DNA of 64,000 nucleotides, taken from NCBI RefSeq assembly GCF_013363975.1, contig NZ_JABWGN010000003.1, forward strand, positions 310,001 to 374,000, given 5' to 3'. This stretch comes from Nonomuraea montanisoli. Its GTDB lineage: Bacteria; Actinomycetota; Actinomycetes; Streptosporangiales; Streptosporangiaceae. Position numbers and translations under genes: made by a program. Numbering within the stretch: the stretch's first letter is position 1; each line of letters opens with the position of its first letter. The notes under the pieces are model-generated. The model was not told the DNA's origin and did not search any database. It was given only the letters and a program-made list of their open reading frames with translations. This document shows, piece by piece, positions 43,721-51,608 of this stretch.

Positions 43721-44079
43721 GAATGTCCTTCCATGCGCCGCAGCAGCTCGTCCAGCGTCGCGTTCAACGACGCGAAGTCGCGGAGGGACTGGACCTCCAG
43801 CTCGTCCAGCCGGTGCATCAGCTCGGCCGGATCGATGGCGTCCCCCTCCGCCTCCTCCGCGTCGGGAGGGGGCTCGTCCGTACGCGCGACCAGGTCCTGT
43901 TGTGCCGCCCGTACGGCGGAGACGACGTGCTCAGCGAGCTCGTCGGAACCCATGCGCAGGGAACGGGGGTTCAGGCTCAGGCTTTCCAGCAGCCCGTCGG
44001 CCCCGACCACGGCGACGACCTGGCCCGCGGCGGACTCTCCCCGGCCGCGAGGGTCATCGGCTTCTTGACGGGTAGGCAC
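43717..44079 (-). CDS. YbaB/EbfC-like DNA-binding-family protein
   Basis: A 120-residue protein. The segment GQVVAVVGADGLLESLSLNPRSLRMGSDELAEHVVSAVRAAQQDL (about residues 19-63) has the strand-strand-helix of YbaB/EbfC proteins; the C-terminal half is acidic and helical (ELMHRLDELEVQSLRDFASLNATLDELLRRM). YbaB-like genes beside WXG100 genes are frequent in actinomycete type VII loci. The GTG at 44079 follows GGAGGTGGAGC, so it is preferred over the longer upstream frame. Confidence 0.65.
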   Translation of the reverse strand: MPTRQEADDPRGRGESAAGQVVAVVGADGLLESLSLNPRSLRMGSDELAEHVVSAVRAAQQDLVARTDEPPPDAEEAEGDAIDPAELMHRLDELEVQSLRDFASLNATLDELLRRMEGHS

Positions 44080-44420
44080 GCTCCACCTCCAGAACGCTTC
44101 GGGAAACCGGATCACGAGACGGCCGAAGATGAACGGCGCCGTTGTGGGGTCCCCGGTCGGCTCGCAGGATCGTCGAGGCGAGGAACCTTCCCTCACATCG
44201 ACGGGCAGCCGCGCGTGATCATGGCAGTCAGTTATACGTAACAGGTATCTAGCCGTCAAGGTCGAGCCGAGAAACGGCGGGCCACGGAGCCAGCGCGCTG
44301 GTGGGGTCGTCGCCCCCGCTTCCGCCTCGCTCGCCCAGCCACGCGCCGATCCCCCGCATGCCCCCTCGCCCAGATGCGGCGACCACGGTGGCAGCTGTAC
44401 GCATATCTCACATGTATGAA
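44080..44420. other. Intergenic region between YbaB-like gene and vapB
   Basis: No convincing gene. The upstream extension of the YbaB-like frame and a plus-strand frame before the vapB start are not supported by ribosome-binding or composition signals. Confidence 0.5.
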
Positions 44421-44433
44421 AAGCATTATGCTT
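44421..44433. promoter_or_regulatory. Palindrome over the vapB -10 box
   Basis: AAGCAT-T-ATGCTT overlaps TATGCT (44427-44432), which ends 6 nt before the vapB ATG. Binding of the antitoxin complex here would repress its own leaderless promoter, the usual mode for RHH-type antitoxins. Confidence 0.6.
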
Positions 44434-44438
44434 ACAGC

Positions 44439-44675
44439 ATGGATGCCACCTTGCAGGTCAGAGGTCTCGATGCGGAAGTAGTCGCAGAACTGAAGGCGCG
44501 CGCCGCCCGTAAGCGCATGTCGCTGTCCGCGTACGTGGCCGGCATCCTCACCGAGGTCGCCGCCACTCCGGCCCCGGACACGATCAGAGAACGGCTGGAG
44601 GCGCTCCGGTCGCTGGGCGGCGGAGCCAGCCACGACGACGTGGTCACCGAAATACGAAAGATCCGCGAGTCGTGA
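44439..44675 (+). CDS. vapB: VapB/FitA-like ribbon-helix-helix antitoxin
   Basis: A 78-residue antitoxin. The N-terminal DATLQVRGLDAEVVAELKARAARKRMSLSAYVAGILTE is a ribbon-helix-helix DNA-binding domain; the C-terminal part (about 50-78) with REIRKIRES-type charge would wrap the toxin. The ATG at 44439 fits the leaderless promoter. Its TGA overlaps the GTG of the PIN toxin gene. Confidence 0.88.
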   Translation: MDATLQVRGLDAEVVAELKARAARKRMSLSAYVAGILTEVAATPAPDTIRERLEALRSLGGGASHDDVVTEIRKIRES

Positions 44676-45058
44676 TCGTCATCGACAGTTCGGCGCTCGT
44701 CGAGGCCCTGGCCGCAGACGCCCCCGCAGACGAACTGCTCGCTCGCGTCGCCGAGAACCGGCTCCACATCCCCCACCTGCTCGACTACGAGTTCCGCAAC
44801 GCCATGCGCGGTCTGCTCCTCGGCGGAAAGATCAGCGAGGCCCGCGCCGAGGGGGCACGGATCGTCAAGGCCGGCCTGCCCTTCACTCGTCACGCCGACG
44901 ACCTGACGACCGGGCGCGCCTGGGACCTGCGAGCAACCTTCAACGGGTACGACGCCACCTACGTCGCCCTGGCCGAAGCGCTGGACTGCGCCCTCGTCAC
45001 CACGGACGAGAAGATCTACAAGGTGGCCCGCGAGTACGTGGACGTCGATCTCTGCTGA
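44672..45058 (+). CDS. vapC: VapC-type PIN domain ribonuclease toxin
   Basis: A 128-residue PIN-domain toxin that would cleave RNA with Mg2+. The four acidic active-site residues are visible: D5 in VIDSSALVE, E40 in LLDYEFRNAM, D94 in NGYDATYVALAE and D112 in LVTTDEKI. It begins with GTG overlapping the antitoxin TGA. The operon is regulated through the upstream palindrome. Confidence 0.93.
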   Translation: MIVIDSSALVEALAADAPADELLARVAENRLHIPHLLDYEFRNAMRGLLLGGKISEARAEGARIVKAGLPFTRHADDLTTGRAWDLRATFNGYDATYVALAEALDCALVTTDEKIYKVAREYVDVDLC

Positions 45059-45126
45059 TCTCCCGTTCCATACCGCCATGAGTCTCACGCCCTCAGCACT
45101 TTCGTCCTGAGCAGCGCCTCTCATCA

Positions 45127-45440
45127 ATGACCCTCTCAGGCATACGCAGCGCGGATGTGGACGGCCGCGGCCCGTGGGTGATGGCGGGCAATCAGACGAT
45201 GCGCTGGAACAGCCGCGCCTGGCAGCAAGCGTCCCTGCCTGACTACGGCGCCTCACTCACCGGCACAGCACAGGCTCCCCGGGCCGTCCTCGGCGAAGAC
45301 GCCCGTGCACGGCTGGTCCAATGGACCGGGCGCGCCTGGCGCATCGTGCAGGTGCCCGGCGTCAAGGGGAAGTGGGTTACCCAAGCGCCGTGGTGCCCAC
45401 GGGGCCCGACGAGTTCTGGGCGCTCGGCATGGTCACCTAA
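45127..45440 (+). pseudogene. Frameshifted fragment of a beta-rich (propeller-type) protein
   Basis: The frame from 45127 encodes repeated W-x(n)-RAW strands (GPWVMAGNQTMRWNSRAWQQASLP, LVQWTGRAWRIVQVPGVKGKW) up to about 45380. From 45387 another frame carries VVPTGPDEFWALGMVT and stops at 45438-45440, as expected for the continuation of the same protein, so a frameshift is inferred. No start or ribosome-binding site matches a complete gene. Confidence 0.5.
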
Positions 45441-45516
45441 GACGAAGAGAACGCGGAACTCGTCTGCCACGCTTCCGGTCGGCGGCGGCCCTGCCTCACG
45501 GCACCGTTCCCGGTCG

Positions 45517-45534
45517 CCGGCCGGCGTCGCGGGG
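45517..45534. repeat. Left copy of an 18-bp direct repeat flanking the accessory island
   Basis: CCGGCCGGCGTCGCGGGG recurs at 49959-49976. The two copies bracket the Panacea pair, the small proteins and the HTH-NTPase gene; in GC-rich DNA chance identity cannot be excluded. Confidence 0.4.
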
Positions 45535-45549
45535 AGTGAGTCAGGGGCG

Positions 45550-45852
45550 CTAGACCGGCCAGGTCAAAGTTGAAATCAGGTCGCAGCGAACGGTACGGGT
45601 GGTCTCCTCGATCCAGTATGAGCAGCACACCACTTGCCCGTCATGGAGCGTTCCCGGAATTGCCGCGAACCATAAGTTGTCGAAGTCGTCCTGCCGCTCG
45701 GCCCCCCTATACGGATCCTCGCAGCGGTTCATGATCCAGCGCGTGACAGCCAAGCACACATCAGCGAGCGCGGCCGACGCCGGCTCGGTCTTCTCCCAGA
45801 GGTCGAGCCGTTCAACGAACTCAGCCAGTTCCCAGTCGGCTCTGTCAGGCAC
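45550..45852 (-). CDS. Candidate toxin paired with a Panacea antitoxin
   Basis: A 100-residue protein, mostly beta/alpha with no recognised fold. It has a helical start (ADWELAEFVERLDLW), then CLAVTRWIMNRCEDPYRGA and Trp/Tyr-rich strands LWFAAIPGTLHDGQVVCCSYWIEE. It lies directly downstream of a Panacea-domain gene with an 8-nt overlap, the order typical of Panacea toxin-antitoxin pairs. ATG 45852 is the start. Novel toxin or unrelated accessory protein are both possible. Confidence 0.65.
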   Translation of the reverse strand: MPDRADWELAEFVERLDLWEKTEPASAALADVCLAVTRWIMNRCEDPYRGAERQDDFDNLWFAAIPGTLHDGQVVCCSYWIEETTRTVRCDLISTLTWPV

Positions 45853-46390
45853 GGGCAGCCAGCCACGCGCGGATGTCCTCCAGACTGTCCGTGCGTCGCG
45901 GCTCGTTCTTGCGCCGCTTGGCGGCTCCCAGCATGCGCCTCACCTGGGCAGGATCCAGCCCGAGGTCGTTCTCCTTCGCTGCTTGAGCAGCGAAGAATTC
46001 TCTGATCCGCTCCAGTTCGATCCGAGGGTTTCTGCCCGCTGCCCGTCCTTCGGCCGCCCGTTGCCACGGGCTCTCTACACGTATGCGGGCTTCTAGCTCT
46101 GATGTGCTGAGCGTGCCGTACTTGCTGAGGACGTACCCAACAGTGTTCAGTTCCGCCTCGCCCAGGTCAGGCAGGTCGACAAGGACATTGCCGGCCCCTT
46201 CGTCATCCCAGAGCGCATCGACCCCAGGCCCGGTGTCCCATGCTGAGATCGGGTTTTCGAAGAGGGGACGACCGAAGAACGACAGGTGATGGCCCTGGGC
46301 GTAGTACAGAAGGGCCTGGAGCTTCCTGGCACCGAGCCCGGGCTGCCGTTGCCGTAGCGCTGCCGCGATGTCATGGGCTGAGGCTGGCAT
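45845..46390 (-). CDS. Panacea (SocA/DUF4065-like) antitoxin
   Basis: A 181-residue protein. The N-terminal part has the Panacea/DUF4065 signature: DIAAALRQRQPGLGARKLQALLYYAQGHHLSFFGRPLF followed by ISAWDTGPGVDALW (residues ~7-70). The rest is helical with a basic C-terminal extension (RMLGAAKRRKNEPRRTDSLEDIRAWLAARA) that may be the toxin-contacting part. Panacea proteins act as antitoxins for many unrelated toxins. ATG 46390 (MPASAHDIAAAL) is preferred over an upstream extension. The stop overlaps the next gene by 8 nt. Confidence 0.85.
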   Translation of the reverse strand: MPASAHDIAAALRQRQPGLGARKLQALLYYAQGHHLSFFGRPLFENPISAWDTGPGVDALWDDEGAGNVLVDLPDLGEAELNTVGYVLSKYGTLSTSELEARIRVESPWQRAAEGRAAGRNPRIELERIREFFAAQAAKENDLGLDPAQVRRMLGAAKRRKNEPRRTDSLEDIRAWLAARA

Positions 46391-46599
46391 GCTTCGACGA
46401 TATGCCCCGGGTCGGGGCCGGTCCGGATGTTCACTCTGTTGAGACATACGGTCATCCGTGCATAGGACATGTGCCACCGGTCGCGTCATGGTCCAGTCCC
46501 CTCGCCGTAGTCGTGGGCCATGGTTTGGACGCTACGCCGCCACCAGTCAGCCGTCATGACACGCCGAGGTAAGACGAACACGACTAAGGCGGAGCCAGA

Positions 46600-46758
46600 G
46601 TGACGTCTCGACCTCCTATCGCTTGCGCTATGGCGGTGATCGCCTTGTTCGCCGTGATCGCGGTCGTCCTGGTGCCCCTCGCCCAGTTTCACGTCCATCA
46701 CTTGCTCTGTTGGATATCGCGCCGCGGTCCGCGGACGCCCCTCATGGAGAGCATGTGA
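46600..46758 (+). CDS. Small membrane protein (52 aa)
   Basis: A GTG start at 46600 follows GGAG by 5 nt. The product has one hydrophobic helix (CAMAVIALFAVIAVVLVPLAQ) and a basic Arg-rich tail. It is short and I do not recognise a family. It lies just outside the Panacea pair. Confidence 0.5.
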   Translation: MTSRPPIACAMAVIALFAVIAVVLVPLAQFHVHHLLCWISRRGPRTPLMESM

Positions 46759-46813
46759 AATGCGCCGACGAAACACCCATTCGTCCCGCCCCACCACCCG
46801 AATATGCAGGCTC

Positions 46814-46954
46814 CTAATCCTGCCTGGCCTTCGAGTGCTTGGGACAGTGATTGATACGGCGGCGTCGCAGACTCACCCTGGCCAGCCCGGTGAGCGCGCC
46901 GATCAGATTGATGCCCGCGACTAGCAGCGGGATCCACTCGGATAGGTGTTCCAT
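46814..46954 (-). CDS. Small membrane protein (46 aa)
   Basis: The ATG has AGGAG 6 nt upstream. The product has one helix (WIPLLVAGINLIGALTGLARV) and a basic tail SLRRRRINHC. It is convergent with the other small protein at 46600; both are plausible short genes of the accessory region. The surrounding 46955-47209 shows nothing else convincing. Confidence 0.5.
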   Translation of the reverse strand: MEHLSEWIPLLVAGINLIGALTGLARVSLRRRRINHCPKHSKARQD

Positions 46955-47209
46955 GCTTGACTCCTGAGGATCTCAGAGGGACGGCGCGGACGGGCCGCGT
47001 TTCCGAGGCACAGCACATCCCTCGGGCAGCACTCCGGCATCAAGTACGGAGGAAGCCGAGCAAAACCATGCGCATAGGTGGGAGCCGCAGGCAGAATGAC
47101 CGGGACAAACAGGGAGACGGCGGCGGTGGGAACGAAGTGTCCGCCGCCCTCCGGCATACCTGACCGGAGGGTTCGGCCAGGGAACTGCACAACGTAGGCA
47201 GAGGTCCAG

Positions 47210-49684
47210 ATGTCCCGCATCCAAGAGTTCGCCGCTCACGAACCTCCGCCGGAGGAGGTGCACAACTCGGCCGAACTAGCCGCAGCATTAAGGGCGTTGC
47301 AAGTAGCTCGCGGCCTGTCCTATCGAGACCTGGACAGGGCCGTTCGACCAGAGCGGTTGTCGACCAGCACGCTTAGTGATCTCCTCAATAAAGGCCGTCC
47401 CACCATCGAGACCTTGGAGCTATTCCTACGCGCCTGCAGCGTGCCCAAGCAGGAGTGGGCATCGTGGAGAGCGGCGCGTGAGCGAGCCTTATCGGAGCGT
47501 CCACTAGGAGTGCCCCAGGCGATCCGGGTGAACGCGGCAGTCGCGCGGCGGCTGGGAGTACATGCAGCGATCACAGTGGCGGATGCGAGTGGGCCGCTGC
47601 CGGTGTATGTGGAGCGCGATGTGGACACAGCGCCCGACGGGGTGCGGGCCCGGCTGCGGCAGGCCATGCGCGACGGAGGGTTGGTCGTCCTGGTCGGCAC
47701 CTCTTCTGTTGGCAAGACTCGCTGCGCCTTTGAGGCAGTTCAAGCGCTGATGCCTGCCTGGTGGTTGGTTCACCCAGCTGATGCCGCTCAGCTCCAGTCT
47801 CTAGCCGATCAGCCGCTCCCCAAGACAGTGGTATGGCTGGACGAACTGCAGACCTACCTTGATGGAAAGCGCGGGTTGACGCCAGCCACGGTACGCACCC
47901 TACTAGGGGCGGGCGCAGTGCTGGTGGCCTCGTTGTGGCCGAAGTATCTCAGCGCCTTCACCTCATCGCCACCGGCCATTGGGCCGGACCCATATCGAGT
48001 CGAGCGCCGAGTTCTGCAGCTAGCCGAGATTGTTCACATCGACGCCGAACTCAGCGAGCAGGAACACGAACGCGCCTGCGAAGCCGCAGCAACCGATGCA
48101 CGCATCCGACTGGCACTCGAAGCAAGTGACTACGGCATGACACAAGTCATCGCCGCTGCTCCCCAACTGATCGACCGCTGGCACGGAGCGGAAGCATATG
48201 CACGTGCAGTCTTGACTGCAGCCGTCGACGCAAGTCGCCTGGGTGTCCAGACTCCGCTGAGTGCTGAGCTCTTGCGTGCGGCCGCACCCGGGTACTGCAG
48301 CGCGCGCCAGAAGGCGGATGCCCCGTCGAACTGGTTTGAGACCGCCTTGGCATACGCCACAGAGACCTTGAAAGGCGCAGTCGCCGCGCTGGAGCCCGTC
48401 GCCGTGAAGATGGGAGAGATCGCTGGGTATGTAGTGGCCGATTATCTGTTGCAGTACGCCAGCGCCGAACGCCGTAAGGCCAAAGTCCCTGCATCGACTT
48501 GGGAATCCCTAGTTCGGCATCTGACCAGTCCCAGCGATCAGGTCCGTGTCGGCGAGAGCGCTTATGACCGGTTGCTCTATGGCTATGCCGAGACCCTCTG
48601 GCAGCGCGCAGTCGACGCCGGCGACGCGCATGCCACCTATGCGCTTGCTGCTCTACTAGAAGAGCAGGGCCGCGAAGAGGAGCTACGCGAACGGGCCGAC
48701 GCGGGTGATGCGGCTGCCATTGAACGTCTAGCTGATGTGCTTGCCAATCAGGGGCGATTGGAGGAGTTGCGAAGACGAGTAGAGGTCGGTGACCAGCCTG
48801 CGACTGAATGGGTGGCTGTGTTATTAGCTGAACAGGGAAAGACGGAAGGACTGCGCCAGGAAGCCGACGCTGGCAACGAATATGCCGCATACAAATTGGC
48901 AGGCATTCTAACCAAAAATGGGCAGATAGACGACGCCATCTCACTCTTGCGAACACATGCCGAGTCCGGCAGAGGGCATGCCGCCAATGAGCTAGCCAGT
49001 CTGCTGGCCAAAAAAGGCCAGATGGACGAGGCGGTTTCGCTTCTGCGACCGCGCGCCGATGCCGGCGGCTGGGATGCCGCCTGCAGATTAGCGCAGGTTT
49101 TGACCCAGGCGGGAAACATAGAGGAACTCATTCAGCGGGCAGACGGAGGCGACCGCGCCGCCGCTAACCAGCTAGCCGATCTTTTAAGTGCACACGGTCT
49201 GGAAACGGAACTGAAGCAAAGGGCAGATGCTGGTGACCAAGCTGCTATTGACCGTCTGGCCGATCTGCTTGCCAAACAGGGACGAGTGGATGAACTGCGG
49301 GAGCGGGCAGACATTGGCGAGCGCCCCGCAGCTTATTTGCTAGCCCGCCTCCTCGGCGAACAGGGGAGAGAGGAGGAACTGCGCAATCGGGCGGACGCTT
49401 GTGACCGCTACTCCATCTATCAATTAGCGCAACTGCTGTCTCGCCAGAAGCGGACCGAGGAGGCAATCGCGCTTCTACGGACGCGCGCTGAGGCGGACGA
49501 CTGGATCGCCGCCGAAGAGTTGGCTGAGCTATTGGCCGAGCAGGGGCAGGTGGACGAGCTGCGCGAGCGGGCCAGTACAGGCGACCACGCGGCCAGCTAC
49601 TTCTTACCACAGGCGCTGATACGACTCGGTCGCAGCGAAGAGGCCCATCATCTGCGTCGCTTTGGATTGTCTCCAGAGGAATAG
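47210..49684 (+). CDS. HTH-P-loop NTPase with C-terminal helical repeats
   Basis: An 824-residue protein. An XRE-type helix-turn-helix covers residues ~22-90 (LSYRDLDRAVRPERLSTSTLSDLLNKG). A P-loop NTPase core has Walker A GTSSVGKT (163-170) and Walker B VVWLDELQ with D211/E212. The C-terminal half (about 455-815) consists of about a dozen helical repeats of ~30 residues of the type ADAGDxxAxxxLAxLLxxQGRxEELRER, like TPR/Sel1 repeats. The layout (HTH + STAND-like NTPase + repeats) suits a ligand-triggered regulator or defence sensor. Codon use is less GC-biased than in neighbours, hinting at acquisition. ATG 47210 has AGAGG upstream. Sequence 49685-50097 after it is GC-rich hairpins. Confidence 0.8.
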   Translation: MSRIQEFAAHEPPPEEVHNSAELAAALRALQVARGLSYRDLDRAVRPERLSTSTLSDLLNKGRPTIETLELFLRACSVPKQEWASWRAARERALSERPLGVPQAIRVNAAVARRLGVHAAITVADASGPLPVYVERDVDTAPDGVRARLRQAMRDGGLVVLVGTSSVGKTRCAFEAVQALMPAWWLVHPADAAQLQSLADQPLPKTVVWLDELQTYLDGKRGLTPATVRTLLGAGAVLVASLWPKYLSAFTSSPPAIGPDPYRVERRVLQLAEIVHIDAELSEQEHERACEAAATDARIRLALEASDYGMTQVIAAAPQLIDRWHGAEAYARAVLTAAVDASRLGVQTPLSAELLRAAAPGYCSARQKADAPSNWFETALAYATETLKGAVAALEPVAVKMGEIAGYVVADYLLQYASAERRKAKVPASTWESLVRHLTSPSDQVRVGESAYDRLLYGYAETLWQRAVDAGDAHATYALAALLEEQGREEELRERADAGDAAAIERLADVLANQGRLEELRRRVEVGDQPATEWVAVLLAEQGKTEGLRQEADAGNEYAAYKLAGILTKNGQIDDAISLLRTHAESGRGHAANELASLLAKKGQMDEAVSLLRPRADAGGWDAACRLAQVLTQAGNIEELIQRADGGDRAAANQLADLLSAHGLETELKQRADAGDQAAIDRLADLLAKQGRVDELRERADIGERPAAYLLARLLGEQGREEELRNRADACDRYSIYQLAQLLSRQKRTEEAIALLRTRAEADDWIAAEELAELLAEQGQVDELRERASTGDHAASYFLPQALIRLGRSEEAHHLRRFGLSPEE

Positions 49685-50097
49685 GCACGCAACTAAGTCG
49701 CTTAAATCACAGGCTTGATCAAGCTAACACCCTCGGGGCGCCGAATCGCCGCCCGCGTTCGTTGAAGGCAGGCGTCACCCCAGAGGCTTGGAACGGCTAT
49801 CCGGGTTTCAATCTCAACGTCCACCCACCTGATGCCGACCAGCGAGGGACGGACCCGCCGTGCTGTCGACAAGGCCTACGCGGCCCCAGCAAGGCAGTCG
49901 ACGGCTCCGAAGCAGTGAGACAGCCGTGGGGTCAACGGTGCTACGCCGCTCTTGGTCACCGGCCGGCGTCGCGGGGGTGCGGGGGCCGGCAGGCCCCCCC
50001 CTGGGGGTCGAAGGGGGCGAAGCCCCCTGGGGGGCACGCCTGAGCGCCCTTACGCGCGAAGCGCGCCACCCCGTGAAGACCTTGCCCCTTGAGCCCC
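49685..50097. other. Non-coding interval with nested GC hairpins
   Basis: About 410 nt with no convincing gene. Nested inverted repeats include AGGGGGC-GAA-GCCCCCT at 50012-50028 and GGCCGG/CCCCC blocks around 49981-50010. It contains the right copy (49959-49976) of the 18-bp direct repeat that also occurs at 45517. Confidence 0.55.
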
Positions 50098-51459
50098 TTA
50101 CAGCACCGGCAGGTACCGGTCGAGCTCGAACTCCGTCACCTGCCGACGGAAGTCCCGCCACTCAGCCCGCTTGTTGCGCAGGAAGAAGTCGAAGACGTGC
50201 TCGCCCAGCGTCTCGGCCACCAGCTCGCTCTGCTCCATCACGGCGATGGCCTCGTCGAGGGACTGCGGCAGCGGCCGGATGCCGAGGGCGCGGCGCTCGG
50301 CGCTGGTGAGGGTCCAGACGTTGTCCTCGGCGGCCGGGGGCAGCTCGTACCCCTGCTCGATGCCCTTGAGCCCGGCGGCGAGGATGAGGGCGAAGGCGAG
50401 GTAGGGGTTGCAGGCCGAGTCGAGCGAACGGAACTCGATGCGGGTCGAGCCGCCCTTGTGCGGCTTGTACATGGGCACCCGGACCAGGGCCGAGCGGTTG
50501 TTGTGGCCCCAGCAGATGTAGGACGGGGCCTCGCCGCCCTGGCCGGCGATGGCTTCGGCGCCGCCCCAGAGCCGCTTGTACGAGTTGACCCACTGGTTGG
50601 TGATGGCGGTGATCTCGGCGGCGTGCTTGAGCAGGCCGGCGATGAACGAGCGGCCGACCTTGGACAGCTGGTAGTCGGCGCCGGCCTCGTAGAAGGCGTT
50701 GCGGTCGCCCTCGAACAGCGACATGTGGGTGTGCATGCCGGAGCCGGGGTGCTCGGTGAACGGCTTCGGCATGAACGAGGCCCAGATGCCCTGCTCCAGC
50801 GCCACCTCCTTCATGACCAGGCGGAAGGTCATGATGTTGTCGGCCGTGGTGAGGGCGTCGGCGTAGCGCAGGTCGATCTCCTGCTGGCCGGGGGCGCCCT
50901 CGTGGTGGCTGAACTCGACCGAGATGCCCATCGACTCCAGCATCATGATCGCCTGGCGGCGGAAGTCGTGGCCGGAGCTGTGCGGGGTGTGGTCGAAGTA
51001 GCCGCCGGAGTCGATCGGCTCGGGCCGCCGGCCGGGCTCGGGGCGGTTCTTCAGCAGGAAGAACTCGATCTCGGGGTGGGTGTAGAAGGTGAACCCCATG
51101 TCGGCGCACTTGGCGAGCGTGCGCTTGAGCACCCAGCGCGGGTCGGCGTGCGACGGCGAGCCGTCGGGCATGAGGATGTCGCAGAAGATGCGGCCGGCGC
51201 CGGGCGTCTCGCTGCGCCACGGCAGGATCTGGAACGTCGCCGGGTCGGGCTTGGCGAGCATGTCGGCCTCGTACACGCGGGCGAAGCCCTCGATGGCCGA
51301 GCCGTCGAAGCCGATGCCCTCGGCGAAGGCGCCCTCCAGCTCGGCCGGCGCGATGGCCACGGACTTGAGGAAGCCGAGGACGTCCGTGAACCAGAGCCGG
51401 ATGAACCGGATGTCGCGTTCCTCGAGCGTGCGGAGCACGAACTCCTGCTGGCGGTCCAA
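50098..51459 (-). CDS. glnA2: Glutamine synthetase-like protein GlnA2 (GSI-alpha type)
   Basis: A 453-residue GSI-family protein without the adenylylation tyrosine: the region reads GYELPPAAEDNVWTLTSAE. All substrate-site blocks are present: FDGSAIEGF, HPEIEFFL, HHEGAPGQQEIDLRY, GSGMHTHMSLF and NNRSALVRVP. The start MDRQQEFVLRTLEERDIRFIRLWFTDVLGFLKSVAIAP matches M. tuberculosis GlnA2. In Streptomyces a GlnA2 has been reported to gamma-glutamylate polyamines, so glutamine synthesis is not certain here. Start TTG 51459 has GAGGGG 7 nt upstream. A GlnR-like motif lies upstream. Confidence 0.93.
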   Translation of the reverse strand: MDRQQEFVLRTLEERDIRFIRLWFTDVLGFLKSVAIAPAELEGAFAEGIGFDGSAIEGFARVYEADMLAKPDPATFQILPWRSETPGAGRIFCDILMPDGSPSHADPRWVLKRTLAKCADMGFTFYTHPEIEFFLLKNRPEPGRRPEPIDSGGYFDHTPHSSGHDFRRQAIMMLESMGISVEFSHHEGAPGQQEIDLRYADALTTADNIMTFRLVMKEVALEQGIWASFMPKPFTEHPGSGMHTHMSLFEGDRNAFYEAGADYQLSKVGRSFIAGLLKHAAEITAITNQWVNSYKRLWGGAEAIAGQGGEAPSYICWGHNNRSALVRVPMYKPHKGGSTRIEFRSLDSACNPYLAFALILAAGLKGIEQGYELPPAAEDNVWTLTSAERRALGIRPLPQSLDEAIAVMEQSELVAETLGEHVFDFFLRNKRAEWRDFRRQVTEFELDRYLPVL

Positions 51460-51512
51460 GGCATCCCCTCATGAAAACAGTCGTCGTGTCCCTACCAGCA
51501 TGCCGTGTCCGT

Positions 51513-51528
51513 GTTTCGCACACGTTAC
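51513..51528 (-). promoter_or_regulatory. Possible GlnR half-box upstream of glnA2
   Basis: On the minus strand GTAAC and GAAAC are spaced by 6 nt, matching the GlnR consensus arrangement. Only one pair is present, so weaker binding is expected than at glnA1. Confidence 0.45.
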
Positions 51529-51575
51529 GGGGGGCCGTGGGCGCGGACCTCGCCGACAAGCGGGTGCGAGCCTCG

Positions 51576-51604
51576 CTGACAAACCGCCCGCCCCCACCTA
51601 CTGT
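51576..51604 (+). promoter_or_regulatory. Promoter of the EF-hand/terpene synthase pair
   Basis: CTGACA (51576-51581) and TACTGT (51599-51604) are spaced by 17 nt and lie just before ATG 51609. The spacing to the ATG is short, so the true start could be slightly downstream. Confidence 0.4.
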
Positions 51605-51608
51605 GATC

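Noticed and set aside
46957..47163. Possible 31-69-residue plus-strand peptide before the HTH-NTPase gene
   Set aside because: No hydrophobic or family pattern and a weak start context.
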